The notes: generated by a model from the letters alone, not told the origin. 64,000 nucleotides of DNA from Streptomyces sp. GSL17-111 (GCF_037911585.1 NZ_JBAJNS010000001.1:4449501-4513500), one strand, 5' to 3'; counted from the stretch's first letter, positions 35,855-45,305 are shown. Numbers and translations: made by a program.

Positions 35855-36175
35855 ATGGCCGAACTGCTGACCGTCCTCACCACCACCGACAGCGCCGAGA
35901 AGGCGCGGGCCCTGGCCGCCGGAGCCGTGGACCGGCGGCTCGCCGCCTGCGCCCAGATCGCCGGGCCCGTCTCCTCCGTCTACCGGTGGGAGGGCGCGCT
36001 GCACACCGATCCGGAGTGGCAGGTGCTGTTCAAGAGCACCGCCGCCCGCTACGCGGCGCTGGAGGCGTTCCTCCGGGAGGCGCACGACTACGACGTCCCC
36101 GAGATCATCGCCACGCCCGTCGCGCGGGCGAGCGAGGCCTACGCGCGCTGGGTGGCGGAGGAGACGACACCGTGA
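35855..36175 (+). CDS. cutA: divalent-cation tolerance protein CutA
   Basis: 106 residues, the usual length. Ferredoxin-like trimeric PII-like fold: VLTTTDSAEKARALAAGAVDRRLAACAQI, YRWEGALHTDPEWQVLFKST, and DYDVPEIIATPVARASEAYARWV. Linked to copper tolerance in E. coli, but function in actinobacteria is unclear. GTGA overlap with the next gene suggests co-translation. Confidence 0.94.
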   Translation: MAELLTVLTTTDSAEKARALAAGAVDRRLAACAQIAGPVSSVYRWEGALHTDPEWQVLFKSTAARYAALEAFLREAHDYDVPEIIATPVARASEAYARWVAEETTP

Positions 36176-36591
36176 CGCCGCCCCGCCTCCCCTTCTTCGT
36201 CTACGGCACCCTGCGGCCCGGCGAGCACCACCACGCCCGGACGCTCGCGGGCCGCGTGGTGCGCGAGACCGCGGCGACGCTGCCGGGGCTCGTCCTGTAC
36301 GAGGGCCCCGGCTACCCGTACGCCGTCGCCGGGGACGGTGCGGTCACCGGTGTGGTGATCGAACCGGCCGCCGCGCGGTACGCCGAGGTCCTGCGCGTCC
36401 TCGACGAGCTGGAGGGGTACACCCCCGGCGGTGGCGCGAACCTCTACGAACGCGTCACCGCCGAGGCCCGCCCGGCCGGCGGCGGCACGGAGACGGTGTG
36501 GCTCTACGTCGCCGCGCCGCCGCTGGCCCGCCGCCTGCGCGAGCGGGGCACCCGCATACCGTCCGGCGACTGGCTCAGCCGAGCGCGCTGA
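36172..36591 (+). CDS. gamma-glutamylcyclotransferase-like (AIG2/GGCT) protein
   Basis: 139 residues from GTG 36172. Signature FFVYGTLRPGEHHH, GYPYAVAGDGAVTGVVIE, and LDELEGYTPGG with the acidic catalytic position near E-x-Y, ending in VWLYVA and IPSGDWL. Members act on gamma-glutamylamines or gamma-glutamyl peptides; substrate here is unproven. Overlaps cutA by 4 bp and the subtilase tail by 17 bp. Confidence 0.88.
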   Translation: MTPPRLPFFVYGTLRPGEHHHARTLAGRVVRETAATLPGLVLYEGPGYPYAVAGDGAVTGVVIEPAAARYAEVLRVLDELEGYTPGGGANLYERVTAEARPAGGGTETVWLYVAAPPLARRLRERGTRIPSGDWLSRAR

Positions 36592-37756
36592 CGTTCAGCA
36601 GCCGGTCGGTGGTGTTCGGCCCGGGATCGACGACGATGCCCTCGGTGGCCGCCCACTTCAGCTGGCGGGCCACCGACGCGGGGCTCGCCCAGGGCCGTTC
36701 ACCCAGGTCCAGCGCGGCCGCGCCACTGACGAGGGCGGCCGACGTCGAGGTGCCGGAGAGCGTGACCGTCGCCTGGTCCGAGGTGTGCCACGGCCCGGTG
36801 ATCCGCGTGCCCGGCGCGAACAGGTCCACGACGCTGCCGTAGCTGGCGAAGGGCGCCCGCCGGTCCTGCTCGTCGGTGGCGCTGACGGTCAGCGCCTCGG
36901 CGACCCGCGCCGGGGAGGACGAGCCCGCGTCGCCGTTCGACCCACCCGCCGCGACGGAGAACGTCACCCCGGCGGCGATGGCGCTGCGGACCGCCGCGTC
37001 CAGCGCGGCGTTGGGCCCGCCGCCCAGGCTCATGTTGATCACGGCCGGGCCGTCGGCGTTGCGCACCACCCAGTCGATGCCCGCGATGATGCCGGACGTC
37101 GTACCGCTGCCGTAGTCGTTGAGCACGCGGACGGCCACGACGTCGGCCTTCTTCGCCACGCCGTAGGTCTCTCCGGCCACGAGTCCGGCCATGTGCGTGC
37201 CGTGCCCGTTGCCGTCGTCGGCGACGTCGTCGCCGTCCACCACGTCCGTGCCGTGGGACGCCCGGCCGCCGAACTCCTCGTGGGTGACGCGCACACCGGT
37301 GTCCAGGACGTACACCGTCACGCCCTCACCCGCCGAGGACGGGTAGACGTACCGCCCGTCGAGCGGCAGTTGTTCCTGGTCGAGCCGGTCCAGGTGCCAG
37401 GGCGCGTCCTCCTGCACCGTGCGGGGGCCGTGCGCGGTGGACGTGCCGCCGACGCCGCCCGTGCCCAGGGCGTGCACCGGGGCGTCCGGCACCACGCCGA
37501 GCACGCCCGGCCGCCCGGCGAGTGCGCGGGCCTCCGCCTCGGTCGCCCGCACCGCGTAGCCGTCCAGCGCCGCGCCGAAGGTCCGCGTCACCTCGGCCCC
37601 GGTCTCCGTCACCGCCCGGGCGCCGGGGCCCGGGCCGTCGAGCATCACCACATAGGCCTGTTCGGCCTCCGCCGCCGGCTCCTGCGCCGGGGCGGCCCCG
37701 AGCGTCAGGGCCGCCAGGGCCGCCGCCAACAACGCCGCCGTACGTTTCCGTGCCAT
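36575..37756 (-). CDS. secreted subtilisin-like serine protease (S8, proteinase K type)
   Basis: 393 residues from ATG 37756 with an Ala-rich Sec signal (MARKRTAALLAAALAALTLG). An inhibitor I9 propeptide follows (QAYVVMLDGPGPGARAVTET). The catalytic domain has Asp in VTVYVLDTGVRVTHEEFGG, His in NGHGTHMAGLVAG, and Ser in LSGTSTSAALVSGAA, the complete triad with oxyanion Asn region INMSLGGG. It resembles Streptomyces extracellular subtilases. No C-terminal accessory domain. The 3' end overlaps the GGCT-like gene. Confidence 0.94.
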   Translation of the reverse strand: MARKRTAALLAAALAALTLGAAPAQEPAAEAEQAYVVMLDGPGPGARAVTETGAEVTRTFGAALDGYAVRATEAEARALAGRPGVLGVVPDAPVHALGTGGVGGTSTAHGPRTVQEDAPWHLDRLDQEQLPLDGRYVYPSSAGEGVTVYVLDTGVRVTHEEFGGRASHGTDVVDGDDVADDGNGHGTHMAGLVAGETYGVAKKADVVAVRVLNDYGSGTTSGIIAGIDWVVRNADGPAVINMSLGGGPNAALDAAVRSAIAAGVTFSVAAGGSNGDAGSSSPARVAEALTVSATDEQDRRAPFASYGSVVDLFAPGTRITGPWHTSDQATVTLSGTSTSAALVSGAAALDLGERPWASPASVARQLKWAATEGIVVDPGPNTTDRLLNVSALG

Positions 37757-37934
37757 GAGGGGTCTCCTCCGCGCTGGGGGACGCACATGAACGGCGTGAC
37801 CCTGCCAGCTCCGGGCGGCCCTGCCAAGACTGCACCCGGCCATAGCACTGGCGACATCCGCCGGACCCGCCCGCACCCCGGCGCCCCGGAGGGAAGCCCT
37901 TCTCACCCGACGGTCCCCGGGGCACGATGGCCCC

Positions 37935-38384
37935 ATGACGCACTCCTGGCCCGCCCATCTCCCCGTCGGCGCGGTGCGCTTCGCCCGCCCCACGGCCCGC
38001 TACGAGGACGTCGTCCGTTTCTACCGAGATGATCTCGGCCTGCCCGTCCTGGGGGCGTGGCGCGGCGACGACGGCCACGACGGCTACGACGGCGTCCTGA
38101 TCGGCCTGCCCGGGACGCCCGTCCACCTGGAGATCACGCAGCACGGCGATCCGCCCCGGATACCGCCGCCCCACCCCGAGAACCAGCTCGTGCTGTACCT
38201 GCGCGACGCGGACGCCGTCGCCACCGCCGCCGACCGCCTCGTCGCCCGGGGGCACCACCCCGTGGCGGCCGCGAACCCGTACTGGTCGCAGCGCGGCTGC
38301 CTCCTGTTCGCCGATCCCGACGGGTGGCGGATCGTCCTGGCCCCCTGGGTCTTCGGAGCGGACCCGGTGCCCCGTCCCCTCTGA
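37935..38384 (+). CDS. VOC-family protein
   Basis: 149 residues. VOC pattern: RFARPTARYEDVVRFYRDDLGLPVLG, VHLEITQHGD, LVLYLRDADAVATAADRLVARGHHPV and LLFADPDGWRIVLAPWVFG. A glyoxalase/bleomycin-resistance fold protein whose ligand is unknown. Stands alone between the subtilase promoter region and the NTPase gene. Confidence 0.88.
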   Translation: MTHSWPAHLPVGAVRFARPTARYEDVVRFYRDDLGLPVLGAWRGDDGHDGYDGVLIGLPGTPVHLEITQHGDPPRIPPPHPENQLVLYLRDADAVATAADRLVARGHHPVAAANPYWSQRGCLLFADPDGWRIVLAPWVFGADPVPRPL

Positions 38385-38509
38385 CCCGCCCCGGCCGGGC
38401 GGGAGTTGACGTTTCGGTCACGAATCGTCACCGTTCGGCGTCACGGGGTTGGCGCAGGGTCATCGCATGTGGAAATGTTCCTGCCACGCTCGGTCGGGGG
38501 AGGGACACC

Positions 38510-40537
38510 GTGGCGGACGACAGACCGGTCTTCGAACGCAACACGGCCGTACGGGCCGTCCACACGCTCATGCAGCCCGACTACCCGGCCCACCCGGCCG
38601 AACGGCGGCCCGTCGTCGTGTTCGAGGGCCCGCACGGCAGCGGCAAGACCGTCCTCCTCGACGTCCTCGCCGAGAAGATCGGCCCTCACATCCCGCACGG
38701 GCGCGTCGACTTCGGCGACCCGCTCTGCGAGGACCTGCCCGCGACCCTCTCGGCCCTGGCCGCCGGGCTGGCCGGCCACCGGCCGCGCTACGGCAGGCTC
38801 CGCTTCCCACGGCTCCTCATCGGCCTGCTCGTCATCCGGCAGGACCTCTCCCACCTCGACTTCGAGCAGGCCCGCCAGGACGTCGAGCAGCTGCTGAAGC
38901 AGCGGCGCAACAAGAGCTGGCCGCAGCGCTTCCTCCAGGACGTGGCGAACAGCCCGCTGGACCTCGGCCTCACCGCCGGGGTGCTCTCCACCTCCTTACA
39001 ACTCCCGCTGCACGGGCTCAGCGCCCTGGCCGGATTCACCTTCCCCGACCGCGCGCAGCACTGGTACGGCCACCGCGACCGGCAGCTGCCGGACCGCGCC
39101 ATCGACACCCTCGTCGCCCTCAACCGGGCCGCGCACGAACTCCGCAGCGAGGAACCGGGGGAGCGACACCACCTCGCCGCCCGGGCCCGGCTCGACGGGC
39201 TGCTCTGCGAGGCGTTCCTCGCCGACCTGCGCGACGCCCCCCGCCGCGTCCGGGGCCTGCCGACGCCCGTCGTCCTGCTCGACAACGCCGACACCCCGGC
39301 CGGCCGGGCCTTCCTGCGCCACCTGCTCGACGCGCGGGCACCGCTGCGTGTCTCGGACGGGGCCGAGCCGCTCACCGTCGTCGCCACGGCGCGGGGCGAG
39401 CTTCCCGAGATGGCCGACGCCGGCTGCGCGCCCCTGGAGACGGCGCTCGAACGGCTCACCCCCGGCTCCGCGCCGCCCGCCGACCCCCCGGTGTGGCTGC
39501 GCCACCGGCTGCCCGACCTGACCCGCCCCGACGTCCAGAGCCTCATGGAGGGCCCCACCGGCCGCGCCGACCGCCGCCTGGCACGGCTCGTGCACACCTA
39601 CACCGGCGGCCACCCGGAGGTCGCCGGGCTGCTCGCCGCGCAGGCCGCCCGGCACCCCGCCGAACCCGGCGGCGTCGTCGGCCTCCTGCTCCGGCCCGCC
39701 CCCGACGCGGGGCTCGACGGGGAGCCGGACGCCGGGACCACCGAGGACCACCTGCTGCGCCGCCTCCTGGCCGCCGAGGGCACGGCGCCGGACGGCCCGC
39801 AGTGGGACGGCATGGCCACCGCCTTCGCGGCCGGTGCCGCCGCCCGCCGTGAGGCGGACGGTCTGTGGCTGAGCCACCAGGACGACCTCGTGGACCCGGC
39901 CTGGGCGGCGGCCGTGCGCCAGGCCCGGCTGTGGGACGGCGCCGCGCCGACCTCCGCCCAGACGCCGTCCGGGGGCGGCCGGGACGAGACGACGGGCGCG
40001 TCGGCGACGGCCGTCCTGCGCAGGCTGCTGCTGCGCCGTCTCGCCGCCCGCCCCGCCGACGACCCCGTCTCCTGGCAGGCCGTGCACCGCCGCCTCGGCG
40101 CGTTCTGCCGCGAACGCGACGACGAACCCGGCACGCTCTACCACCGGCTGGCCCGGGACGAGCTGCCGGCGGTGGCCGGTGAGCTGGCCCGGCTGCTCCC
40201 CGAGACGAACGGCACCGCCTGGCTGGACCTCCTGCGGACCGTCGCCACGGCGCCCTGCGGCAGTCTGGAACGTCAACTCCTGGACCCTTACGAGCACTTC
40301 AGCAGCCTCGTGCAGGACCTCCCGGAGCCCGTGGCCGGGGACGTCACCGGCCACGTCACCCGGCTCCTCGCGGCCCTGCGCGTCGTCGGCGATCCGGCGG
40401 GGGGAGTGGAGCGCGGCTTCCTGTACGCCCAGTCGTCCCACGCGCTCACCGCGCTCGCGCTGCACTCCCCGGACGGACTGGTGGCCCTGCACGAAGCGGC
40501 CGACGACTACGAGCGACAGGCCCGTTGGTGGATGTGA
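38510..40537 (+). CDS. P-loop NTPase of unknown function (AAA/STAND-like) with a TTA codon
   Basis: 675 residues from GTG 38510 (GGAGG upstream). Walker A GPHGSGKT at 40-47, Walker B VVLLDNAD at about 253-260, and a following strand VVATARGELPEMADAG that looks like sensor 1, as in STAND/AAA16-type NTPases. A moderately hydrophobic stretch lies at about 155-180. The C-terminal 300 residues are helical with paired-Arg motifs and no recognised domain. Leu163 is a TTA codon (38996-38998), so translation should need bldA tRNA. It is followed after 19 bp by a membrane-anchored PBP-like gene, evidently its partner. Function unknown; a signal-transducing or defence NTPase is one possibility. Confidence 0.78.
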   Translation: MADDRPVFERNTAVRAVHTLMQPDYPAHPAERRPVVVFEGPHGSGKTVLLDVLAEKIGPHIPHGRVDFGDPLCEDLPATLSALAAGLAGHRPRYGRLRFPRLLIGLLVIRQDLSHLDFEQARQDVEQLLKQRRNKSWPQRFLQDVANSPLDLGLTAGVLSTSLQLPLHGLSALAGFTFPDRAQHWYGHRDRQLPDRAIDTLVALNRAAHELRSEEPGERHHLAARARLDGLLCEAFLADLRDAPRRVRGLPTPVVLLDNADTPAGRAFLRHLLDARAPLRVSDGAEPLTVVATARGELPEMADAGCAPLETALERLTPGSAPPADPPVWLRHRLPDLTRPDVQSLMEGPTGRADRRLARLVHTYTGGHPEVAGLLAAQAARHPAEPGGVVGLLLRPAPDAGLDGEPDAGTTEDHLLRRLLAAEGTAPDGPQWDGMATAFAAGAAARREADGLWLSHQDDLVDPAWAAAVRQARLWDGAAPTSAQTPSGGGRDETTGASATAVLRRLLLRRLAARPADDPVSWQAVHRRLGAFCRERDDEPGTLYHRLARDELPAVAGELARLLPETNGTAWLDLLRTVATAPCGSLERQLLDPYEHFSSLVQDLPEPVAGDVTGHVTRLLAALRVVGDPAGGVERGFLYAQSSHALTALALHSPDGLVALHEAADDYERQARWWM

Positions 40538-40556
40538 CCCACCCGAAGGAGCACCC

Positions 40557-42086
40557 GTGACCGATTCCGCCGTGGACCACACCGACTTCTCACCCCCCGC
40601 CCGCCGTCTCACCCGCCTCCTGGTCATCGCGGGCGTCCTGGTGCTGCTGGCCGCCGGCGTGGCCGCCGTGGTGTGGCTGCCGCCCCGGCTGGCGTGCGAC
40701 GGCCCGGGCTCGGGCGTCGTCGAACGGGACGGCGAGTGCATCGGCGTCACCGACGGCAGCCCCGCCTTCCTGCCCGGCGGCGGCGAGGGGCTGCGCGAGC
40801 GCTACCGCGCCGTCCAGGAACGGATCGAGGCCGAGAACGACCGGGTGGCCGACGAGGAGAGCTCGGCGGTCAAGGTGGCGCTCCTCAGCACGCTCTCCGC
40901 CACCCCCGACGGTCCGCTGTCACCCGAGCAGGTCCTGCACTCGCTGCACGGCGCCCACGTCGCCCAGATGCGGGCCAACCACACCCGTGAACTCGGCGAT
41001 CCCGCCCCGCAGATCCAGCTCTACCTGGCCAACGCGGGCAGCGGACACGACCGGTGGGAGCCGGTGGTGGACGAGCTCGTCGGCATGACCGACGACCGGG
41101 CCCCGCTCGTCGCCGTCGTCGGGCTGGGCCCCAGCGTCGAGGCCACCCGCGAGGCCGCCGAGCGGCTGTCCGCCGAGGACATCCCGATGGTGTCCTCGGT
41201 CGCCAGTGCCACGAGCCTGCGCCACGCGGAGGTCCCGGGGCTGGTCCGCGTCACGCCCAGCAACACCGACTTCGTCGCCGCCCTGCACGCCTACGTGGGC
41301 GGGCGCGACATGCTGGACACGGCCATGCTCGTGCACGACGAGAGCCCGCCCGACCTGCACGTGAAGTCCCTGACCGACGCCTTCACCCGCACCTTCGCCG
41401 AACAGCTCGCCGGACACGCGCCGCAGCCCTTCCAGGGGAAGAGCGTCTCCGAGGACGTGGCCTACACCTACTTCGACGCCGTCGTGCGCAACCTCTGCGC
41501 GGCCGAGGCGGACATGGCCCTGTTCTCCGGCCGCACCGTGGACCTGCGCGAGTTCCTCGAAGCCCTGCACGTGCGGCCCTGCCTCGCGGAGCCCGTCTCC
41601 GTGCTCTTCGTGGAGACCGGCCCCGTCATACCGCCCGAGGAGGTCGAGAAGCTGCGCAGGAGCCGCATCACCGTCGTGCACGCCTCGGCCGCCGACCCAG
41701 CCTGGGCGGACGAGGAACGGGCGACCGGCCCGGTGCCCGAGGGACACGCGCCGTTCGAGGCCGCGTTCCGCGCCCGGCTGCCCGAGGTGACGGACGTCGA
41801 GGCCGCCCTCCAGGACGGCTACGCCGCCGCCCACCACGACGCCGTCATGGTCGCCGTCCGCGCCCTGCGGCTGACCCACAGCGGCGAGGACGGCCAGGAG
41901 CCGAGCGCCGCGCGGACGGCCCGCGCGCTCTTCCTGCTCAACGAGGACAACACCGTGCCCGGCGCCAGTGGCACCCTGTCCTACAGCACCTCGCGAGGCG
42001 GCGACCCCGGCCGCAAGCCGGTGCCCGTGCTGGAGGTCCCCGCCCGGGGACCCGCACCCGACCTCTACGTCACCCCCGCGCTGTGA
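40557..42086 (+). CDS. membrane-anchored periplasmic-binding-protein-like (type I) receptor
   Basis: 509 residues from GTG 40557 with GAAGGAG upstream. A single N-terminal membrane helix (about 20-42, LLVIAGVLVLLAAGVAAVVW) is followed by an extracytoplasmic domain like type I PBPs or Leu/Ile/Val-binding proteins: SSAVKVALLSTLSAT, LVAVVGLGPSVEATREAAERL, IPMVSSVASATSL, VRVTPSNTDFVAALHAYV, and DMALFSGRTVDLREFLEAL. No lipobox and no ABC permease or ATPase genes nearby, so it is unlikely to be a transporter component. A ligand-sensing receptor for the preceding NTPase is the favoured reading, by inference from pairing. Confidence 0.75.
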   Translation: MTDSAVDHTDFSPPARRLTRLLVIAGVLVLLAAGVAAVVWLPPRLACDGPGSGVVERDGECIGVTDGSPAFLPGGGEGLRERYRAVQERIEAENDRVADEESSAVKVALLSTLSATPDGPLSPEQVLHSLHGAHVAQMRANHTRELGDPAPQIQLYLANAGSGHDRWEPVVDELVGMTDDRAPLVAVVGLGPSVEATREAAERLSAEDIPMVSSVASATSLRHAEVPGLVRVTPSNTDFVAALHAYVGGRDMLDTAMLVHDESPPDLHVKSLTDAFTRTFAEQLAGHAPQPFQGKSVSEDVAYTYFDAVVRNLCAAEADMALFSGRTVDLREFLEALHVRPCLAEPVSVLFVETGPVIPPEEVEKLRRSRITVVHASAADPAWADEERATGPVPEGHAPFEAAFRARLPEVTDVEAALQDGYAAAHHDAVMVAVRALRLTHSGEDGQEPSAARTARALFLLNEDNTVPGASGTLSYSTSRGGDPGRKPVPVLEVPARGPAPDLYVTPAL

Positions 42087-42116
42087 GCCTCCCCGGCCCG
42101 GCGCCCGGGCGGCCCC

Positions 42117-42308
42117 TCACTCCTCACTCCTTCGTTCTTCATAGTCTTCGGGCCTGACGTCCGCCTCCTCCATGGCCTCCCGCAGCGTGCGGCCGGTGGC
42201 GCCCTCGTCGTGTTCGCCCGGTCGGGTGCGGCCGGCCTTGTCGGACAGCTCCTCCGGGGCGTTCTCGGTCTTCTCCGTCTTCGGGCGGTTCTCTTCGGGC
42301 ACCGTCAT
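42117..42308 (-). CDS. small acidic hypothetical protein
   Basis: 63 residues (MTVPEENRPKTEKTENAPEE...), very rich in Glu, Lys and Thr, no hydrophobic core, ending DVRPEDYEERRSEE; probably disordered. ATG 42308 has GGGAGAGAGA upstream. It is convergent with the PBP-like gene (30-bp gap) and divergent from the SpoIIE phosphatase. The function is not recognised. Codon use looks coding (third-position GC). Confidence 0.6.
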   Translation of the reverse strand: MTVPEENRPKTEKTENAPEELSDKAGRTRPGEHDEGATGRTLREAMEEADVRPEDYEERRSEE

Positions 42309-42498
42309 GGTTCTCTCTCCCTGCGTCACGGTTGCCGCTGCCGGGTACCCGTCCGGCGGTCGGTGATGCCTGCGGCGACGGGGCCACGCGGCACGCCGCC
42401 GCCCCGGGGCCACAGCGCCGGGTGGACGCCGGGGGCGGGCTGACCCGGGCGGCGGTCCACGGGGGTCGCCGCCCGGGTTCTGGTGCTAGAAAGGGGGT

Positions 42499-45261
42499 AT
42501 GCCTGGGCGTTCTGCTCCACGGAGGCGTGCCACAGGCCGTAGGTCCGCCGGTCCGGACGCCGGGAGGCGGCGCCCGGGCCTCTGGTGGGAGCTGCGCGCC
42601 CGCAGCGTCGCGGGCCAGGTGCTCGTGCTGCAGGTGCTCGTGGCCGTCCTGCTGATCGCCGCCGCGCTGCTCGTCGTCACGACCCAGGCCCGCAACGACA
42701 CCGAGCAGGACGCGCAACGCCGCTCCCGGGCCGCCGCCGCGGCCTACGCGAACTCCCCGGGCGTCGCGGAGGCCCTGCGCTCCGACGATCCGACGGCGCG
42801 GCTCCAGCCCTCCGTGGAGGCGGCCCACTGGGACTCCGGCGTGGACTTCATCGCCGTGATGTCCACGGACGGCACCCGCTACGCCGACACCGACGCCGAC
42901 CTGGTGGGCGAGCGCACCCCCGGCGTCGACCGGGCTGCCAAGGGCGAGACGTTCACCGAGATCTTCCGGGGCGACCCGACGGACGCGGCCCGGGCCGTCG
43001 TCCCGGTCACCGAGCCGGGCGGCATGGTGATCGGGCTGGTCTCCGCCGGGGTGGAGATCGAGACCGTGGGCGAGTCGATGGACGACCAGCTCCCGGTGAT
43101 CTTCATCTCCGCGGCCGCCGCGCTGGCCCTGGCCGTGGGCAGCGCGGCGCTCGTCAGCCGCCGGCTCAGCCGGCAGACGCGCGGCATCGGGCCCAGCGAG
43201 ATGACCCGGATGTACGAGCACCACGACGCCGTCCTGCACGCGGTGCGGGAAGGGGTGCTCATCATCGGCCACGACGGCCGGCTGGCGCTGGCCAACGACG
43301 AGGCCCGGCGCCTGCTGGAGCTGCCGCCGGACGCCGACGGCCGCCACGTCACCGAGCTGGGACTCGATCCGGCCACGGCCGAGCTGCTGAGCTCCCACCG
43401 GGCCGTCACCGACGAGGTGCACCTGGCCGGGAACCGGCTCGTGGCCGTCAACACCAGGCCCACCGCTCCGCACGGCGGGCCCCCCGGGTCGGTGGTGACG
43501 CTGCGGGACACCACGGAGCTGCGCGCCCTGTCCGGCACGGCGGAGGTGGCCCGCGAGCGGCTGAACATCCTCTACGACGCGGGCGTGCGCATCGGCACGA
43601 CGCTGGACGTCGTCCGCACCGCCGAGGAGCTGGCGGACGTCACCGTGCCGAGGTTCGCCGACTTCGTCACCGTGGAACTGCTGGAGCCCGTGCCGCTCGG
43701 CGGGGAGCCGGTCGGCCCGCCGTCGGAGATGCGCCGCACCGCCCTGAGCGGTGTGCGCGACGACCACCCCTTCCAGCCGGTCGGCGACCTCATCCCCTTC
43801 GTCGCACCGGGCACCCCCATGGCGGAGGCCCTGGCGAGCGGGCACGCGGTGCTGGAGGCCGACCTGACCGTCGCCGACGCCTGGCGGGCCCAGGACCCCG
43901 AGGGCGCCAGCCACGCCGTCGCGTACGGCATCCACTCGCTCGTCACCGTGCCCCTCCAGGCCCGGGGCGTCGTCCTGGGCCTGACGAACTTCTGGCGCGG
44001 CGCCGGCTCGGAGCCGTTCGGCGAGGACGACCTGACGTTCGCCGAGGAACTGGCCGCGCGCGCCGCCGTCGCGATCGACAACGCCCGCCGGTTCACCCGC
44101 GAGCACGCCATGGCCGAGACCCTCCAGCGCAGCCTCCTCCCGCACGTCCTACCCCACCAGAGCGCCCTGGACGTCGCCTACCGCTACCTGCCCGCCCAGG
44201 CCCGGGTGGGCGGGGACTGGTTCGACGTCATCCCGCTCCCCGGCGCCCGCGTCGCCCTCGTCGTCGGCGACGTCGTCGGCCACGGCCTGCACGCCGCCGC
44301 CACCATGGGCCGGCTGCGCACGGCCGTGCACAACTTCTCCACTCTCGACCTGCCCCCGGACGAGCTGCTGGCCTACCTCGACGAACTGGTCAGCCGCATC
44401 GACCAGGACGAGCCCGGCGGCGAGGGGATCACGGGCGCCACCTGCCTGTACGCCGTCTACGACCCCGTATCCGGCCAGTGTGACGTCTCCCGGGCCGGCC
44501 ACCTCGCCCCCGCCGTGGTGCGTCCGGACGGCACCGTCGACTTCCCCGACCTGCCGCTCGCCCCGCCGCTGGGCCTCGGCTCCATGCCGTTCGAGAGCAC
44601 CACGCTCCACCTGCTCGAGGGCAGCCGGCTCGTCCTCTACACCGACGGTCTCGTCGAGGACCGCGACCGCGACATCGACGCCGGGCTCGCCCTGCTACGG
44701 GCGACGCTGGCGGACGCGGCGCACCGCACTCCCGAGGAGACCTGTGAGGCGGTGTTCGCCCGCATGCTCCCCGAGCACCGGCGCGACGACATCGCCCTCC
44801 TCGTCGCCCGCACCCGGCTGCTCGACCGCTCCCGCATCGCCGACTGGGACGTGCCCCTCGACCCCGCCGCCGTCGCGGGCGTCCGGGCCGCGTGCAGCCG
44901 CCAGCTGGCGGAGTGGGGCCTGGAGGAGATCGCCTTCACCACGGAGCTCGTCCTCAGCGAACTCCTCACCAACGCCATCCGCTACGGCTCCGCGCCCATC
45001 CACGTCCGGCTGCTGTACGAACGCACGCTGATCTGCGAGGTCACGGACGGCAGCAGCACCTCGCCGCACCTGCGGCGCGCCGCCATCACCGACGAGGGCG
45101 GGCGCGGCCTGTTCCTCGTCGCGCAGCTCGCCCAGCGCTGGGGCACGCGCTACACCCCCACCGGGAAGGTCGTCTGGACCGAGCAGGCCCTGGCGGGCGG
45201 CCCGCTGCCCGACCTCGGCCTCCTGCCCGGCCTCGGCGACGACGCCGACCTCGGACTCTGA
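42499..45261 (+). CDS. membrane sensor SpoIIE-type phosphatase with PAS, GAF and HATPase domains
   Basis: 920 residues. Order: TM helix (about 38-62); extracytoplasmic Cache-like sensor (63-197, VDFIAVMSTDGTRYADTD); second TM (about 200-220); PAS (from about 237, MYEHHDAVLHAVREGVLIIG); GAF (about 355-535); PP2C/SpoIIE phosphatase (GGDWFDVIPLPGARVALVVGDVVGHG, near 570; VLYTDGLVEDRD; RRDDIALLVAR); and an anti-sigma-like HATPase (TELVLSELLTNAIRYG, about 815; GGRGLFLVAQLAQRWG). Such proteins combine both halves of a partner-switching sigma-factor circuit: dephosphorylating an anti-anti-sigma factor and binding/phosphorylating it. The partner is not in the window. Confidence 0.93.
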   Translation: MPGRSAPRRRATGRRSAGPDAGRRRPGLWWELRARSVAGQVLVLQVLVAVLLIAAALLVVTTQARNDTEQDAQRRSRAAAAAYANSPGVAEALRSDDPTARLQPSVEAAHWDSGVDFIAVMSTDGTRYADTDADLVGERTPGVDRAAKGETFTEIFRGDPTDAARAVVPVTEPGGMVIGLVSAGVEIETVGESMDDQLPVIFISAAAALALAVGSAALVSRRLSRQTRGIGPSEMTRMYEHHDAVLHAVREGVLIIGHDGRLALANDEARRLLELPPDADGRHVTELGLDPATAELLSSHRAVTDEVHLAGNRLVAVNTRPTAPHGGPPGSVVTLRDTTELRALSGTAEVARERLNILYDAGVRIGTTLDVVRTAEELADVTVPRFADFVTVELLEPVPLGGEPVGPPSEMRRTALSGVRDDHPFQPVGDLIPFVAPGTPMAEALASGHAVLEADLTVADAWRAQDPEGASHAVAYGIHSLVTVPLQARGVVLGLTNFWRGAGSEPFGEDDLTFAEELAARAAVAIDNARRFTREHAMAETLQRSLLPHVLPHQSALDVAYRYLPAQARVGGDWFDVIPLPGARVALVVGDVVGHGLHAAATMGRLRTAVHNFSTLDLPPDELLAYLDELVSRIDQDEPGGEGITGATCLYAVYDPVSGQCDVSRAGHLAPAVVRPDGTVDFPDLPLAPPLGLGSMPFESTTLHLLEGSRLVLYTDGLVEDRDRDIDAGLALLRATLADAAHRTPEETCEAVFARMLPEHRRDDIALLVARTRLLDRSRIADWDVPLDPAAVAGVRAACSRQLAEWGLEEIAFTTELVLSELLTNAIRYGSAPIHVRLLYERTLICEVTDGSSTSPHLRRAAITDEGGRGLFLVAQLAQRWGTRYTPTGKVVWTEQALAGGPLPDLGLLPGLGDDADLGL

Positions 45262-45305
45262 GTCCGCCCGGTCCGGCGATCCCCCCCCGCCCCACCCGCC
45301 CCCGC

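Noticed and set aside
38510..42086. ABC amino-acid importer (binding protein plus ATPase)
   Set aside because: The NTPase lacks the ABC signature, there is no permease gene, and the binding protein has a membrane helix rather than a lipobox.
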